Shown here piece by piece: positions 7,834 through 17,019 of a stretch of 64,000 bases of DNA. The notes below the pieces were generated by a model that had not been told where the DNA came from, made no database searches, and saw only the letters and a list, made by a program, of their open reading frames with translations. The stretch lies in the NCBI RefSeq assembly GCF_001570925.1, contig NZ_BCSP01000008.1, forward strand, positions 1 through 64,000, written 5' to 3'. The stretch is from [Zimmermannella] bifida NBRC 103089. GTDB taxonomy: Bacteria > Actinomycetota > Actinomycetes > Actinomycetales > Microbacteriaceae. Numbering within the stretch: position 1 is the first letter of the stretch; each line of letters starts with the position of its first letter. A program made the position numbers and the translations under genes.

Positions 7834-8808
7834 ATGTCTGATCTCATGCGCGCAATGACGATTTCCGAGTTCGGCGGGCCCGAAGTGCTGCAGCTCCGCG
7901 AGGTGCCCAGGGCATTGCAAGTGCGCGATGAAGTGCTCGTGCGCGTCCACGCTGCAGGCGTGAACCCCATCGACGCCAAGACCCGCGCTGGCGGCGGCAT
8001 GTCGAACGCCATCCCCACGCTGCCGTGGATTCTCGGTGCCGAGTTTGCCGGGGTTGTCGAAAACGCCCCGTACGAGCTCTCGCCGTTCCAGCCCGGCGAC
8101 GAAGTCTTCGGCATCGTCCCCCTCGCCCGCTACCCCGGCACCTATGCAGAGTACGTCTCGGCCCCATCCATGTCGCTCGTCCACAAGCCCACCAACCTCA
8201 CTATGCAGCAAGCCGCGGGCGTACCGTTGGCCGCACTCACCGCGTGGGCCGGCGTGGTTGACATCGCACGCGTGTGCACGGGACAGCGCATGCTCATCCA
8301 CGCCGGTGCCGGTGGTGTCGGGCACTTTGCGGTACAACTCGCGAAGTTCTATGGCGCTTGGGTCGCGACCACCGCATCCGCTGAAAACCACGAATGGCTA
8401 CGCGAACTCGGTGCCGACCAGGTGATCGATTACCGAAACGAACGATTTGAAGACGTGCTCGATGCGCCCGTGGATGTCGTGCTCGATCTGATCGGCAATG
8501 TGCGCGACAACACCGGGTCGCGTTCGTTGAACGTGTTGCGCGACGGCGGTCTGATCGTGAACGTTCCCACCGGCTCGTGGGCGACCATCCACGACGAAGT
8601 AGCCGCAGCCGGGCGCGGACTGCGTGCCAGCGGCCTGAAGCTCGCCGACGACGGCGTTGCCCTGCGCACGATCGCGCAGCTGTTTGCACAGGGTGATCTG
8701 CAAACCCACGTGGATGCGGTGTACCCGCTTTCCGAAGCGGGCGCGGCTCACGAGCGCGTCATGCAGGGGCACACGCGCGGCAAGATCGTGCTGGACACGC
8801 TTTCCTAG
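7834..8808 (+). CDS. Zinc-independent NADP-dependent quinone oxidoreductase (MDR family)
   Basis: 324 residues: GroES-like N-terminal domain (DEVLVRVHAAGVNPIDAKTR) and Rossmann domain with GAGGVG (158-163). Zinc ligands of classical alcohol dehydrogenases are absent, which places it with quinone oxidoreductase/zeta-crystallin-like enzymes. Substrate unknown. It is divergent from the PfkB gene across about 150 bases and convergent with rplA. No ribosome site is seen; the gene may be leaderless. Confidence 0.85.
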   Translation: MSDLMRAMTISEFGGPEVLQLREVPRALQVRDEVLVRVHAAGVNPIDAKTRAGGGMSNAIPTLPWILGAEFAGVVENAPYELSPFQPGDEVFGIVPLARYPGTYAEYVSAPSMSLVHKPTNLTMQQAAGVPLAALTAWAGVVDIARVCTGQRMLIHAGAGGVGHFAVQLAKFYGAWVATTASAENHEWLRELGADQVIDYRNERFEDVLDAPVDVVLDLIGNVRDNTGSRSLNVLRDGGLIVNVPTGSWATIHDEVAAAGRGLRASGLKLADDGVALRTIAQLFAQGDLQTHVDAVYPLSEAGAAHERVMQGHTRGKIVLDTLS

Positions 8809-8849
8809 CCGCTAGATTCACGCATCCGGACCTCTGTCACGTCACCAAA

Positions 8850-8926
8850 TCTCCAAACCGGTGCAATTTTCGACACTCGGAGGTGGAGAGCACCTCGAAC
8901 CGCTCTGAGCTGCACCACTTTGGAGA
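8850..8926 (-). repeat. 77-bp palindromic repeat, copy 1
   Basis: Begins TCTCCAAACCGGTGCA and ends with the inverted counterpart TGCACCACTTTGGAGA. An inner hairpin AGGTG/CACCT lies at 8881-8894. A second element of the same length at 56563-56639 shares these termini and the interior blocks in opposite orientation. It lies between the convergent ends of the oxidoreductase and rplA genes. Confidence 0.6.
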
Positions 8927-8967
8927 TAGCCCCCCCCAGCTACCGGCCACGACATGTGCAGCCAACG

Positions 8968-8997
8968 AAAAACGCCCCACCGAAGTGGGGCGTTTTT
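8968..8997. terminator. Bidirectional intrinsic terminator
   Basis: Perfect 13-base inverted repeat (AAAAACGCCCCAC and GTGGGGCGTTTTT) with CGAA loop. T runs follow on both strands, so it can terminate the oxidoreductase transcript from the left and the secE-to-rplA operon from the right. Confidence 0.85.
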
Positions 8998-9028
8998 GCA
9001 ATGCTGAACGAATCAGCGAATCTCAGAC

Positions 9029-9721
9029 TTAGCTGAAGATCGAAACGTCAAGCGGGATGCCCGGACCGAAGGTGGTCGAAACGACAGCCTTCTGAACGTA
9101 GCGGCCCTTTGCCGACGATGGGCGAAGACGAACGACCTCGTCGAGCGCGGCACGCAGGTTGTCTGCGAGCTGCTCAGGCGTGAACGAAGCCTTACCTGCG
9201 ATGAAGTGCAGGTTGGCGTGCTTGTCAACGCGGAACTCGATCTTACCGCCCTTGATGTCGGCAACTGCCTTGGCAGCGTCCGGGGTAACGGTACCGGTCT
9301 TCGGGTTCGGCATGAGGCCACGAGGACCAAGCACCTTACCGAGACGACCAACCTTGCCCATCATGTCTGGGGTTGCAACGGCCGAGTCGAAGTCGGTCCA
9401 GCCGTCGGCAACCTTGGCGATGAGCTCGTCGGTGCCAACCTCGTCAGCGCCAGCAGCGAGTGCTGCTTCGGCTGCGGGGCCCTGGGCGAAGACGATGACG
9501 CGAGCGGTCTTACCGGTACCGTGCGGGAGGCTAACGGTACCGCGGACCATCTGGTCTGCCTTACGTGGGTCAACGGCGAGGACCATTGCGACCTCAACCG
9601 TGCTGTCGAACTTGGTCGACGAAGTTTCCTTTGCGAGGGCTGCTGCCTCTTCGATCGAGTAGACCTTGCCGGCCTCGATCTTTTCTGCCGCGGCGCGGTA
9701 CGCCTTGGACTTCTGTGCCAT
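9029..9721 (-). CDS. rplA: 50S ribosomal protein L1
   Basis: 230 residues, normal length. The conserved block [20 protein letters not shown] and the C-terminal [19 protein letters not shown] are present. L1 binds 23S rRNA at the L1 stalk and, in other bacteria, represses its own operon by binding the rplK leader. ATG 9721 is chosen because AAGGAG precedes it by six bases; the longer upstream frame is not supported. Last gene of the secE-nusG-rplK-rplA run, ending at the terminator at 8968-8997. Confidence 0.97.
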   Translation of the reverse strand: MAQKSKAYRAAAEKIEAGKVYSIEEAAALAKETSSTKFDSTVEVAMVLAVDPRKADQMVRGTVSLPHGTGKTARVIVFAQGPAAEAALAAGADEVGTDELIAKVADGWTDFDSAVATPDMMGKVGRLGKVLGPRGLMPNPKTGTVTPDAAKAVADIKGGKIEFRVDKHANLHFIAGKASFTPEQLADNLRAALDEVVRLRPSSAKGRYVQKAVVSTTFGPGIPLDVSIFS

Positions 9722-9840
9722 GTTGTGCTCCTTCAAGAGTGTGCGGTTCTGGCGAGCTGGCAGGCTCTTCCGCTGTGCTGGTGGTGCCCCGGTGCTGCTA
9801 CGTGGATGCGGCAACACATCGGGGGCAGGGTGGTTGCGAG

Positions 9841-10275
9841 CTAGTTGCCCGTAACCTCGATGCCCATCGAACGAGCGGTACCGGCGATGATCTTCGCGCC
9901 AGCCTCGATGTCGTTCGCGTTGAGGTCGGCCTTCTTGACCTCGGCAATTTCACGCGCCTGGTCCATGGTCATCTTGCCGACCTTGTTGGTGTGAGGCACA
10001 CCCGAGCCCTTCTTAACGCCAGCAGCCTTCTTGATGAGCTGTGCTGCCGGAGGAGTCTTGAGCACGAACGTGAACGAGCGGTCTTCGTAAACGGTGATTT
10101 CAACCGGAACGATGTTGCCACGCTGCTGTTCCGTCGCGGCGTTGTACGCCTTGCAGAACTCCATGATGTTGACGCCGTGCTGACCCAGTGCCGGACCTAC
10201 CGGTGGTGCTGGGTTGGCGGCGCCGGCCTGAATCTGAAGCTTGATCAGACCTGCAACCTTCTTCTTAGGTGCCAT
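9841..10275 (-). CDS. rplK: 50S ribosomal protein L11
   Basis: 144 residues. The N-terminal domain ([20 protein letters not shown]) and the C-terminal RNA-binding domain ([19 protein letters not shown]) are intact. L11 forms the GTPase-associated centre with 23S rRNA and is needed for RelA-type stringent response. ATG 10275 follows GAAAGGG at good spacing. It lies 119 bases before rplA. The 327-base gap behind nusG holds its own promoter and a 59-bp repeat. Confidence 0.97.
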   Translation of the reverse strand: MAPKKKVAGLIKLQIQAGAANPAPPVGPALGQHGVNIMEFCKAYNAATEQQRGNIVPVEITVYEDRSFTFVLKTPPAAQLIKKAAGVKKGSGVPHTNKVGKMTMDQAREIAEVKKADLNANDIEAGAKIIAGTARSMGIEVTGN

Positions 10276-10461
10276 GTTTTTCCCTTTCACTCGAGTGGAT
10301 GCGAGCATCCCTCTCCCGCAACGTCAGCGTCTCTGACGAGCGGTACTTCGTGTGCACCGAAATGCACAACCTTTGAATTGTATCTAAGAACCAGGCCCGA
10401 GTCACTACCCGTTTTCGCCTACATCAGCAAGTGCTCGCGCCGACCGACAGTGGGGCAAGAA
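10276..10461 (-). promoter_or_regulatory. rplK-rplA leader with own promoter
   Basis: On the minus strand TACAAT at 10382-10377 is a good -10 with TGACTC 16 bases upstream. A leader of about 95 bases follows to the rplK start. In other bacteria this leader carries the L1 repressor site; I did not fold it, so that is expectation rather than observation. Confidence 0.5.
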
Positions 10462-10520
10462 TTGTTGCCTCACAAGACCTACGAGGCAATATTTGACTTA
10501 TAGGGGCTGTGTGGCAACAA
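10462..10520. repeat. 59-bp palindromic repeat, copy A
   Basis: Starts TTGTTGCC and ends GGCAACAA, exactly 59 bases, with a TATTTGACTTATA-like centre. It lies downstream of nusG and upstream of the rplK promoter, where it could act in termination or mRNA 3'-end stability. Five more copies of identical length occur in the window. Confidence 0.75.
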
Positions 10521-10602
10521 ATCCCTCCCGATAGCCAGAAGTGCGCAAGGAAACGCAAATGCGGGCCGCAGCCGAAGCCGCGACCCGCATCCACACACAA
10601 AC

Positions 10603-11376
10603 TTAGAGCTTGGCGACCTGGTCGAATGCGAGCTCCACCGGAGTCTCGCGACCGAACAGCGAAACCAGTGCGGTGAGCTTGCCGCTGACCGGGTTGATCT
10701 CGTTGATCGTTCCGGTAAGCCCCTCGAACGAGCCCTCCTTGATGGTGATCGTTTCGCCGATCTCGTAGTCGATCTCAGCAACCGGCTGCTTCGCGGCGCC
10801 ACCCTCGGCAGGCTTCGCACCCTCTGCTGCAGGTGCATCCGAAACCTCAACGAGGCTCTTGAGCATCTCGAAGGCTTCCTTGAAGCGCAGCGGGGTCGGG
10901 TTGTGGGCGTTGCCCACGAAGCCGGTTACACCCGGGGTGTGGCGAACGACCGACCAGGTGTCTTCGTTCAGGTTCATGCGAACGAGCACGTAACCAGGGA
11001 TGCGCACGCGGGTGACCATCTTGCGCTGGCCGTTCTTGATCTCAACGACGTCTTCCATCGGCACCTGGATCTCGTAGATCTCGTCGGCGACGTCCATCGT
11101 CTGTGCGCGCTGGGTGAGGTTGTCGCGCACCTTGCGCTCGAAGCCGGCGTAGGTGTGGATGACGTACCACTTACCTGGCTTGAGGCGCAGTTCCATCTTG
11201 AATGCGGCGTACGGGTCGATTTCTTCTTCGACTTCGGCAGCGTCGCCCTCAACGGCAGCAGCAGTCTCGTCGGTTGCTTCGACAGCGTCGACGTTCTGCT
11301 CGGTTGCGTCGTTCTGTTCGGTTACGTCGGCGACAACTGCTTCGGTTGCGTCAACGTTGTTAGTTTCTTCAGCCAC
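10603..11376 (-). CDS. nusG: Transcription termination/antitermination factor NusG
   Basis: 257 residues. The NGN domain begins KPGKWYVIHTYAGFERKVRDN and the KOW domain GETITIKEGSFEGLTGTI closes the protein. Two features lengthen it relative to E. coli NusG (181 residues): an acidic N-terminal tail of about 65 residues, typical of actinobacteria, and an A/E/P/G-rich linker (APAAEGAKPAEGGAAKQP). It couples RNA polymerase to Rho or the ribosome. It lies about 97 bases downstream of secE, in the same direction. Confidence 0.96.
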   Translation of the reverse strand: MAEETNNVDATEAVVADVTEQNDATEQNVDAVEATDETAAAVEGDAAEVEEEIDPYAAFKMELRLKPGKWYVIHTYAGFERKVRDNLTQRAQTMDVADEIYEIQVPMEDVVEIKNGQRKMVTRVRIPGYVLVRMNLNEDTWSVVRHTPGVTGFVGNAHNPTPLRFKEAFEMLKSLVEVSDAPAAEGAKPAEGGAAKQPVAEIDYEIGETITIKEGSFEGLTGTINEINPVSGKLTALVSLFGRETPVELAFDQVAKL

Positions 11377-11473
11377 GGTTCATCTCACTTCGTCGATCCA
11401 CAGTCAGTTTCGACTGCGAGTTATGTACGGATGCGCAATCTCGCGTTGCGCAGGAGCGTTGGTTCAGGAGGTG

Positions 11474-12025
11474 CTACGGAGTCGGTACTGGCGCGCCCGG
11501 GGTTGCCGGTGCGCTCGGTGGCGCCTGTGGGAAGAGCTGCGTGCCTTCACCGAAAATCCAGGACGAAATGAATCCGAAGACCCAGTCGAAGGCCATGACG
11601 AGCACCATCATGATCAGCAGGAACGAGAGCACGACGGCAACGTAGCGCCACAGTTCCTTACCGGTCGGAGTTACAACCTTCTTGAGTTCTTCGATGACCT
11701 GACGAAGGAACGAGGTCTTCGGCTCCCGCTTTTCGTTCTTGGCCTCGGCCTCGCTGCGCTTCGGGGTCTTCTTGCCCTTCTTGTCAGCGGTGGCCTGCTT
11801 CGCCTTGGACTTCTTCGCTACTGCAGCCGGCGCGTCAGCGTCCGCATCAGTGTCGTCAGATGCGTCTGCATCCTCCGCAGCTTCGGCTACCACTGCATCC
11901 TCGCCATCAGCGTCTGCTGCGGTGTCCGCATCATCACGTTCGCTGGTTGGTTCGGTGCTCGCAGCCGTGTCGTCGTTGCGCGATTCGATGTCGTCGCGGT
12001 CGTCGCCAGACGTGCCAGTCGCCAC
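11474..12025 (-). CDS. secE: Preprotein translocase subunit SecE
   Basis: 183 residues. The SecE core is at the C-terminus: SFLRQVIEELKKVVTPTGKE followed by one membrane helix (YVAVVLSFLLIMMVLVMAF). A long acidic then lysine-rich N-terminal region (about 100 residues) and a P/A-rich tail are additions. GTG 12025 is chosen because AAAGGGA lies five bases upstream; the longer frame from 12142 has no ribosome site. SecE stabilises SecY in the general secretion channel. It heads the secE-nusG-rplK-rplA run, just after tRNA-Trp. Confidence 0.93.
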   Translation of the reverse strand: MATGTSGDDRDDIESRNDDTAASTEPTSERDDADTAADADGEDAVVAEAAEDADASDDTDADADAPAAVAKKSKAKQATADKKGKKTPKRSEAEAKNEKREPKTSFLRQVIEELKKVVTPTGKELWRYVAVVLSFLLIMMVLVMAFDWVFGFISSWIFGEGTQLFPQAPPSAPATPGAPVPTP

Positions 12026-12251
12026 TCTGATCCCTTTCAAACGTGTGAACATGGGGCCCAATGTGTTTTTGGGCACGCCACAGTATGCCTTTTGGCAACC
12101 TGTCCAGGATACGGGATGCGTTCGCGCATTGTCGAGAAGCAATACGGATGCGCGCAGTCGCGGCTACCTACACCCGCGCGACGCGAGGTGCGCGCGTTCG
12201 CGACCGGATGCATCCGGAAACGAAAAAACGCCGCTTGCGCGACGTTTCTTG

Positions 12252-12324
<73 letters not shown>

Positions 12325-12538
12325 AGACCGTGCGGCTTCGAAAAGCTGCGGGTCATGGCTGCCGGATTGCGTAAACAATACTGGCAACCTGAATAGGGTA
12401 CGCCATGCCGGGGCAGATCACCAAGTGCAACAGCAACATTGCCCCGCAATCACCTGTCGACCGGACCCTACAAATGAATCGCGTGAATTTTTAAGCCGAC
12501 GGCCACCAAACGACAAGTCGAATGACTATGCTGGCCGC

Positions 12539-13747
12539 ATGACTGAATCGCGTCTCTCTCCCCGCGTAGCGGCAATCGCTCCATCGGCCACGTTGAAGGT
12601 CGACAACAAGGCCAAGGCCCTCAAGGCTGAAGGCCGCCCGGTGATCTCGTACGCCGCTGGTGAACCCGACTTCGCCACCCCGGCCCACGTGGTCGAAGCT
12701 GCTCTCGAAGCAGTCAAGGACCCGAAGAACCACAAGTACACCGCAAACGTAGGTCTGCCAGAGCTTCGCGACGCGATCGCAGCCAAGACCCGCCGCGACT
12801 CGGGCCTCGACGTCCCAGCCTCGCGCATCCTCGTCACCAACGGTGGCAAGCAGGCCGTATTCCAGGCCATCAACGCGGTAGTTGGCGAAGGCGACGACGT
12901 CCTGCTGCCAACCCCAGCCTGGACCTCGTACGTCGAGGTCATCAAGATCGCCGGCGGTAACACCGTCGAGGTCTTCGCCGGTGCCGACCAGAACTACAAG
13001 GTCACCCCGGAACAGCTCGAAGCGGCATTCACCCCGAACACCAAGGCCATCATCTTCGTTTCGCCGTCGAACCCGACCGGCGCGGTCTACACCCCCGAAG
13101 AAACCCGTGCCATCGGTGAGTGGATCGAAAAGCGCGGCATCTTCGTTATCGCCGACGAGATCTACCAGAACCTCACCTACGACGGCGTAAAGGCCACCTC
13201 GATCGTTGAGGCCGTACCGACCCTCGACAGCAAGACCATCCTCGTAAACGGCGTTGCTAAGTCGTACGCCATGACCGGATGGCGCCTCGGCTGGATGGTC
13301 GGCCCAGAAGACGTCATCGCTGGCGCAGCGAACATGCAGTCGCACCTCACCAGCAACGTAAACAACATCGCGCAGCGCGCCGCCCTCGCAGCGCTCACCG
13401 GCCCAACCGAGCCGATCGAAGAGTTCCGCCTGGCCTTCGACCGCCGCCGCAAGCTCATGGTTGAAGAGCTCAGCAAGGTTCCTGGCTTCAAGGTGCCAAC
13501 CCCGACCGGTGCGTTCTACGTCTACGCCGACGTTAACGCCCTGCTCGGCAAGGAATACGACGGCAAGGTCATCAACACCTCGCTCGAGCTCGCTGACTAC
13601 ATCCTCGACAAGGCTGAAGTTGCGATCGTTCCTGGTGAAGCGTTCGGCCCTTCGGGTTACGTCCGCCTGAGCTACGCACTCGGCGACGACCAGATCCTCG
13701 AAGGTGTACAGCGCATCCAGAAGCTGTTCGCCGACGTAGAGCTCTAG
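12539..13747 (+). CDS. Pyridoxal-phosphate aminotransferase, class I (aspartate aminotransferase type)
   Basis: 402 residues. Fold type I landmarks: PSNPTG (176-181) for cofactor and substrate binding, ADEIYQNL, and KSYAMTGWRLG with the Schiff-base lysine K241. The C-terminal GYVRLSYALG arginine binds the substrate carboxylate. Closest in pattern to aspartate aminotransferase subgroup 1b. ATG 12539 is preceded by TATGCT ending six bases upstream and by no ribosome site, suggesting a leaderless message. Confidence 0.88.
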   Translation: MTESRLSPRVAAIAPSATLKVDNKAKALKAEGRPVISYAAGEPDFATPAHVVEAALEAVKDPKNHKYTANVGLPELRDAIAAKTRRDSGLDVPASRILVTNGGKQAVFQAINAVVGEGDDVLLPTPAWTSYVEVIKIAGGNTVEVFAGADQNYKVTPEQLEAAFTPNTKAIIFVSPSNPTGAVYTPEETRAIGEWIEKRGIFVIADEIYQNLTYDGVKATSIVEAVPTLDSKTILVNGVAKSYAMTGWRLGWMVGPEDVIAGAANMQSHLTSNVNNIAQRAALAALTGPTEPIEEFRLAFDRRRKLMVEELSKVPGFKVPTPTGAFYVYADVNALLGKEYDGKVINTSLELADYILDKAEVAIVPGEAFGPSGYVRLSYALGDDQILEGVQRIQKLFADVEL

Positions 13748-13794
13748 GCAGCAGTACCGCGCCCGGCAACAACGGGCTAGGTACTTCAGGGTAG

Positions 13795-13847
13795 CCCCGC
13801 GAAAGCGGGGACCAGACGGTCTGGTGGCCCCGCTTTGGCGGGGCCAC
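13795..13847. terminator. Cluster of three hairpins after the aminotransferase gene
   Basis: CCCCGC/GCGGGG (13795-13810), the palindrome ACCAGA/TCTGGT (13811-13825) and a perfect 10-base stem GTGGCCCCGC/GCGGGGCCAC (13824-13847) follow each other directly. No T run follows, so it may be a mRNA 3' stabiliser or a Rho-assisted end. It separates two convergent genes. Confidence 0.5.
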
Positions 13848-13896
13848 TACCGTTTCCAGCGTTGTCCGTCGCGGTGCCCCAACTCCGCGACAAGAA

Positions 13897-13955
13897 TTGT
13901 TGCGTATGAGCGGGTGTATCGACATATATGCTTCGGAGGCGCTGTCAGGCAACAA
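13897..13955. repeat. 59-bp palindromic repeat, copy B
   Basis: TTGTTGCG to GGCAACAA, 59 bases, with CATATATG at the centre and CTTCGGAGGC-like right arm. It resembles copy D most closely. It sits between the convergent aminotransferase gene and the membrane protein gene at 14030. Confidence 0.75.
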
Positions 13956-14029
13956 TTTTTGCCAAGGCAACGCGCAGTCACCAGAAGCCAGCGCACGACC
14001 GCCTGCGAACTGACTGCATCTACCCGCGG

Positions 14030-14812
14030 CTACGGCGAGGTAAAGGTCACTTCGCGAAGTTTCGCGACCAGTTCCGAATCGTCGGTGATCGTCCCCGACG
14101 CCGACACGACGATGTGGAACCGCGTGCCGGTCTTGGGCATCACCCGTTCCAACAGCCACAGCTCGCGACCGGAGCAGTCCGACACTCGCACCCGCAGCAT
14201 CTCGAGCTTGGTGCCGTCCTTACCAGTCAGCACATACTTGTCCGGCTCCGAGACACCAATCGCCGACCCGTTGCACTCATCAACCACGCGGTTGAGCTGG
14301 GCAATCGTGACCGCTTCGTCGCTCTGCCCCGAATCAAACACATCGGTCTGCCAGACCTGAATCTGCAGACCGTGCTTACTCGCCGTGAACTGCTCCGGGC
14401 GGTTCTCGTTGCTATGAATCTTCCAGTCGCCAACCGGCGGTGGCACGAGCGTGACACCGTTCGTAAACGTCGCGTCGACGGTGATCGGCACGGTATCGCC
14501 CGGTTTCACGGTCAGCGGGTTGGCGGTCGAGTTCGGTACATCAAAGAGTTCGTCTGTCGCCCCTGGCATGCTTTCGGATGCGATCGGTGCGCGCTCCCCC
14601 GCCTCGGGTTCCACACGCACACCGCTTGCGACCGCGAGCGCTACGGCGAGCCCGCCAATGGTGAGCGTCGCAACCCCAAGCAGCAGGCCGGTACCCACCC
14701 GCAAACACGGCGCGTACTCGACCGCGGTCTCGTCGCCCGCATCCGTTGCCACCGTCTCGGAGCTGTCGAACAGCGGCTCCGGCGGGTCAAAGCGGCGAAT
14801 CGATCCGGCCAT
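14030..14812 (-). CDS. Membrane-anchored protein of unknown function
   Basis: 260 residues: an acidic cytoplasmic N-terminus of about 40 residues, one hydrophobic helix (VGTGLLLGVATLTIGGLAVA), then an exported domain with VKPGDTVPITVDATF early and two cysteines (DECNGS, VSDCSG). I do not recognise the family; a fluoride- or DUF4352-like beta domain is possible but unsupported. It ends at the repeat-rich gap and its start is eight bases after the murB stop, so it is probably the last gene of the hadA-hadB-murB run. Confidence 0.6.
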   Translation of the reverse strand: MAGSIRRFDPPEPLFDSSETVATDAGDETAVEYAPCLRVGTGLLLGVATLTIGGLAVALAVASGVRVEPEAGERAPIASESMPGATDELFDVPNSTANPLTVKPGDTVPITVDATFTNGVTLVPPPVGDWKIHSNENRPEQFTASKHGLQIQVWQTDVFDSGQSDEAVTIAQLNRVVDECNGSAIGVSEPDKYVLTGKDGTKLEMLRVRVSDCSGRELWLLERVMPKTGTRFHIVVSASGTITDDSELVAKLREVTFTSP

Positions 14813-14819
14813 CGTGTCG

Positions 14820-15875
14820 CTACAGCTCGATGCCGATCAGGTTCGGCTCGGGCACCAGCGCCACGCCAAACTCTTGCTGCACGCGAACCTGCACGAAGCG
14901 CGCGAGCGCGGCGATTTCTTCGGCGGTGGCTCCCCCGCGGTTGGTGATCGCCAGCGTGTGCTTCGACGAGATCGCGGCGCGACTGTTTGGTAGCGCGAAA
15001 CCCTTGTGGATTCCGGCGTGGTCGATCAGCCAGGCGGCCGACAGCTTCACGAGCTCGTGGCCGGCTTCGTTCGTGCCCGCGGCAAAGCGTGGCGCATCTG
15101 CAGGAAGCGACGCCACAACCGATTCGACCGGCACAATTGGGTTCATAAAGAACGAGCCACTCGACCGCGTATCCGGGTCGTTCGCGTCGAGCACCATGCC
15201 CTTCGATGCGCGCAAACGCAGCACGGCTTCGCGCTGTTCGGATGCGGCCACGGGAGTTTCGAGTTCAACGTTCAGTGCTCGGGCGAGTTGCGCGTAGCGA
15301 ACCTTCGCGCCAGCGCCGTCCGTCTGCAGCGCGAGTTCCACGCGCAGCACGAGCCCGCGGTGCTCACCGCGCTTCAGCGTCGAGGTGCGGTAGCCGAGGC
15401 CGAGCTGCGGGGCGTCGAGCCATTCGATCTCACCGGTGTCGGCGTTGGCCAGTTCGATACGCACGAGCACGTCGGCGAGTTCTTGACCGTACGCGCCGAT
15501 GTTCTGCACCGGTGCGGCGCCAACGGAGCCGGGGATCCCGGCGAGGGCTTCGATGCCGCTGTAGCCGCGCGCGACGGATTCGTCAACGAGCGCACTCCAC
15601 GACTCACCCGCATCCACCCGCACAACGACGCGGCCGCTGGTAGCCGAGCCCGCGGCATCCCACTCAATACCGCGAGTGGCAACGTGCAACACCGGACCAT
15701 CAAACCCATGGTCGCTGACGATCGTGTTGGAACCACCCGCGATCACCAAGAACGGCGCGTCGGCGTCGACGAGTGCAAAATAGACGGCCGCGAGGTCGTC
15801 ACGAGTTTCGGGGCGGATGCACTCGGCTTCGGCTTCAGAGACGCCGGTGGTGGTGAGGTCGGCGAAGGTGGTCAT
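14820..15875 (-). CDS. murB: UDP-N-acetylenolpyruvoylglucosamine reductase
   Basis: 351 residues. FAD-binding landmarks FLVIAGGSNTIVSDHGFDG and GIEALAGIPGSVGAAPVQNIGA and the C-terminal SSKHTLAITNRGGAT fit MurB, which makes UDP-MurNAc for peptidoglycan. The N-terminus is odd: after LTT the family normally shows a GG-containing turn, here replaced by TGVSEAEAECIRPET. Its start overlaps the upstream dehydratase stop by four bases (ATGA-type coupling). Confidence 0.88.
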   Translation of the reverse strand: MTTFADLTTTGVSEAEAECIRPETRDDLAAVYFALVDADAPFLVIAGGSNTIVSDHGFDGPVLHVATRGIEWDAAGSATSGRVVVRVDAGESWSALVDESVARGYSGIEALAGIPGSVGAAPVQNIGAYGQELADVLVRIELANADTGEIEWLDAPQLGLGYRTSTLKRGEHRGLVLRVELALQTDGAGAKVRYAQLARALNVELETPVAASEQREAVLRLRASKGMVLDANDPDTRSSGSFFMNPIVPVESVVASLPADAPRFAAGTNEAGHELVKLSAAWLIDHAGIHKGFALPNSRAAISSKHTLAITNRGGATAEEIAALARFVQVRVQQEFGVALVPEPNLIGIEL

Positions 15876-16309
15876 ACGGCAAACCTTGCGCGCACCTGCG
15901 ACTTGGCGAGCACGGTGCGGTCGTCGAACTTCACGGTGAGGTCGATGCGGCCGATGCCGTTTTCGTCGGCGGGCTGGGCGACAACAGCCGATACCTCAAC
16001 GTCGGCGCCGTGTTCGGGGTCGACGAGCACGGGGCGGGTGAAGCGCACCTGGTAGTCGACGACGCGGCCCGGGTCGCCGAGGGCATCGATGACCGGCTGG
16101 ATCGCGGCGCCCATGGTGAGCATGCCGTGGGCGAGCACGCCGGGCAGTCCCACCTGTGTGGCGATGTCGTCGCGGTAGTGGATGGGGTTGAAGTCGCCGG
16201 ATGCGCCCGCGTAGCGAACCAGGGATTCGCGCGTGAAGTGCAGCGTGGTTTCGGCCACCACGTGGCCGGTTTCGGCACCGGTGAGGTCGAGTGCGTTGGT
16301 CGTGGTCAT
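15872..16309 (-). CDS. MaoC-type dehydratase, HadB-like
   Basis: 145 residues with the hot-dog hydratase motif YAGASGDFNPIHYRDD (D and H catalytic) followed by LPGVLAHGMLTMGA. In mycobacteria the paired HadA and HadB proteins form the FAS-II 3-hydroxyacyl-ACP dehydratase, and the same pair lies near secE-nusG-rplK-rplA in many actinobacteria. A general MaoC hydratase function is equally possible in a genome without mycolic acids. Its stop overlaps the murB start; it begins two bases after the upstream gene. Confidence 0.82.
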   Translation of the reverse strand: MTTTNALDLTGAETGHVVAETTLHFTRESLVRYAGASGDFNPIHYRDDIATQVGLPGVLAHGMLTMGAAIQPVIDALGDPGRVVDYQVRFTRPVLVDPEHGADVEVSAVVAQPADENGIGRIDLTVKFDDRTVLAKSQVRARFAV

Positions 16310-16311
16310 GT

Positions 16312-16791
16312 CTAGTTGCCTCCGCCTACGACGAGGGTCGCGTTTGAGGTGGCGATCGCGTCGCCGTTTGCGTCGGTGTAGGTGGTGGTGGCCTGCACCA
16401 TGGTGCCGCGGCCGCCGAGCGAGCGCAGGCCGCTCACTTCGAGTTCGGCGCGGATCTCATCGCCGGCAACGACGGGGCGGTCGAACGTAAAGCGCTGGTC
16501 GCCGTGCACGATGTTCTTGAGCTCGACGTCGAACTGCGGGTCGTGCATCAGTACTTCGAGCACTCGATGCTGCAGCACGGCGAGGTAGGTGGCTGGCGCG
16601 ACGAGGTCGAGGTAGCCGGCGGCACGCGCGGTGTCAACATCGGTGTGGATGGGGTTGGTCGCGAAAACCGACTGGGCGAAGTCGCGAATGTGCTCGCGGC
16701 CAACGAGATACGGTTCGGCGAGTGCGAACGTGCGGCCAACGAGCTCCTGCGAAAGCCCGCCCGATTGTTGGGGTGTTTGTTGCTCAGTCAC
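16312..16791 (-). CDS. MaoC N-terminal-type dehydratase subunit, HadA-like
   Basis: 159 residues of the FAS1-like/MaoC dehydratase N-terminal family (LVGREHIRDFAQSVFATNPI, VAPATYLAVLQHRV, VVAGDEIRAELEVSGL). Such subunits lack the full catalytic motif and pair with the HadB-like partner encoded next. GTG 16791 is the start: TAGACT lies six bases upstream and no ribosome site is seen, which suggests a leaderless transcript starting here for the four-gene run down to 14030. Confidence 0.8.
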   Translation of the reverse strand: MTEQQTPQQSGGLSQELVGRTFALAEPYLVGREHIRDFAQSVFATNPIHTDVDTARAAGYLDLVAPATYLAVLQHRVLEVLMHDPQFDVELKNIVHGDQRFTFDRPVVAGDEIRAELEVSGLRSLGGRGTMVQATTTYTDANGDAIATSNATLVVGGGN

Positions 16792-17019
16792 GCAGCCAGT
16801 CTAGAGTTCCGCGCTCGAATACTCGCTGCTTATCCCTATCCTGCCGCGGAATTGCACCAGAAATCGTGCGTTGGTGTGGGGTGCATCCGCACGTCGACGG
16901 ATGCTGTGGCTCGGTTTTCAACGGTGGATGCGGCATGTCGCTTCGCGCAGGTATCCCCACCTGCTTGTGTATGACCGCCCGAGCGGTTGCACCTTACTAC
17001 GGAGTGACACAATAGACGG

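Noticed and set aside
10462-10520. 59-bp repeats as integron attC sites (59-base elements)
   Set aside because: The ends are TTGTTGC/GCAACAA, not the GTTRRRY/RYYYAAC core sites, and there is no integrase or cassette array. The shared length is coincidence.
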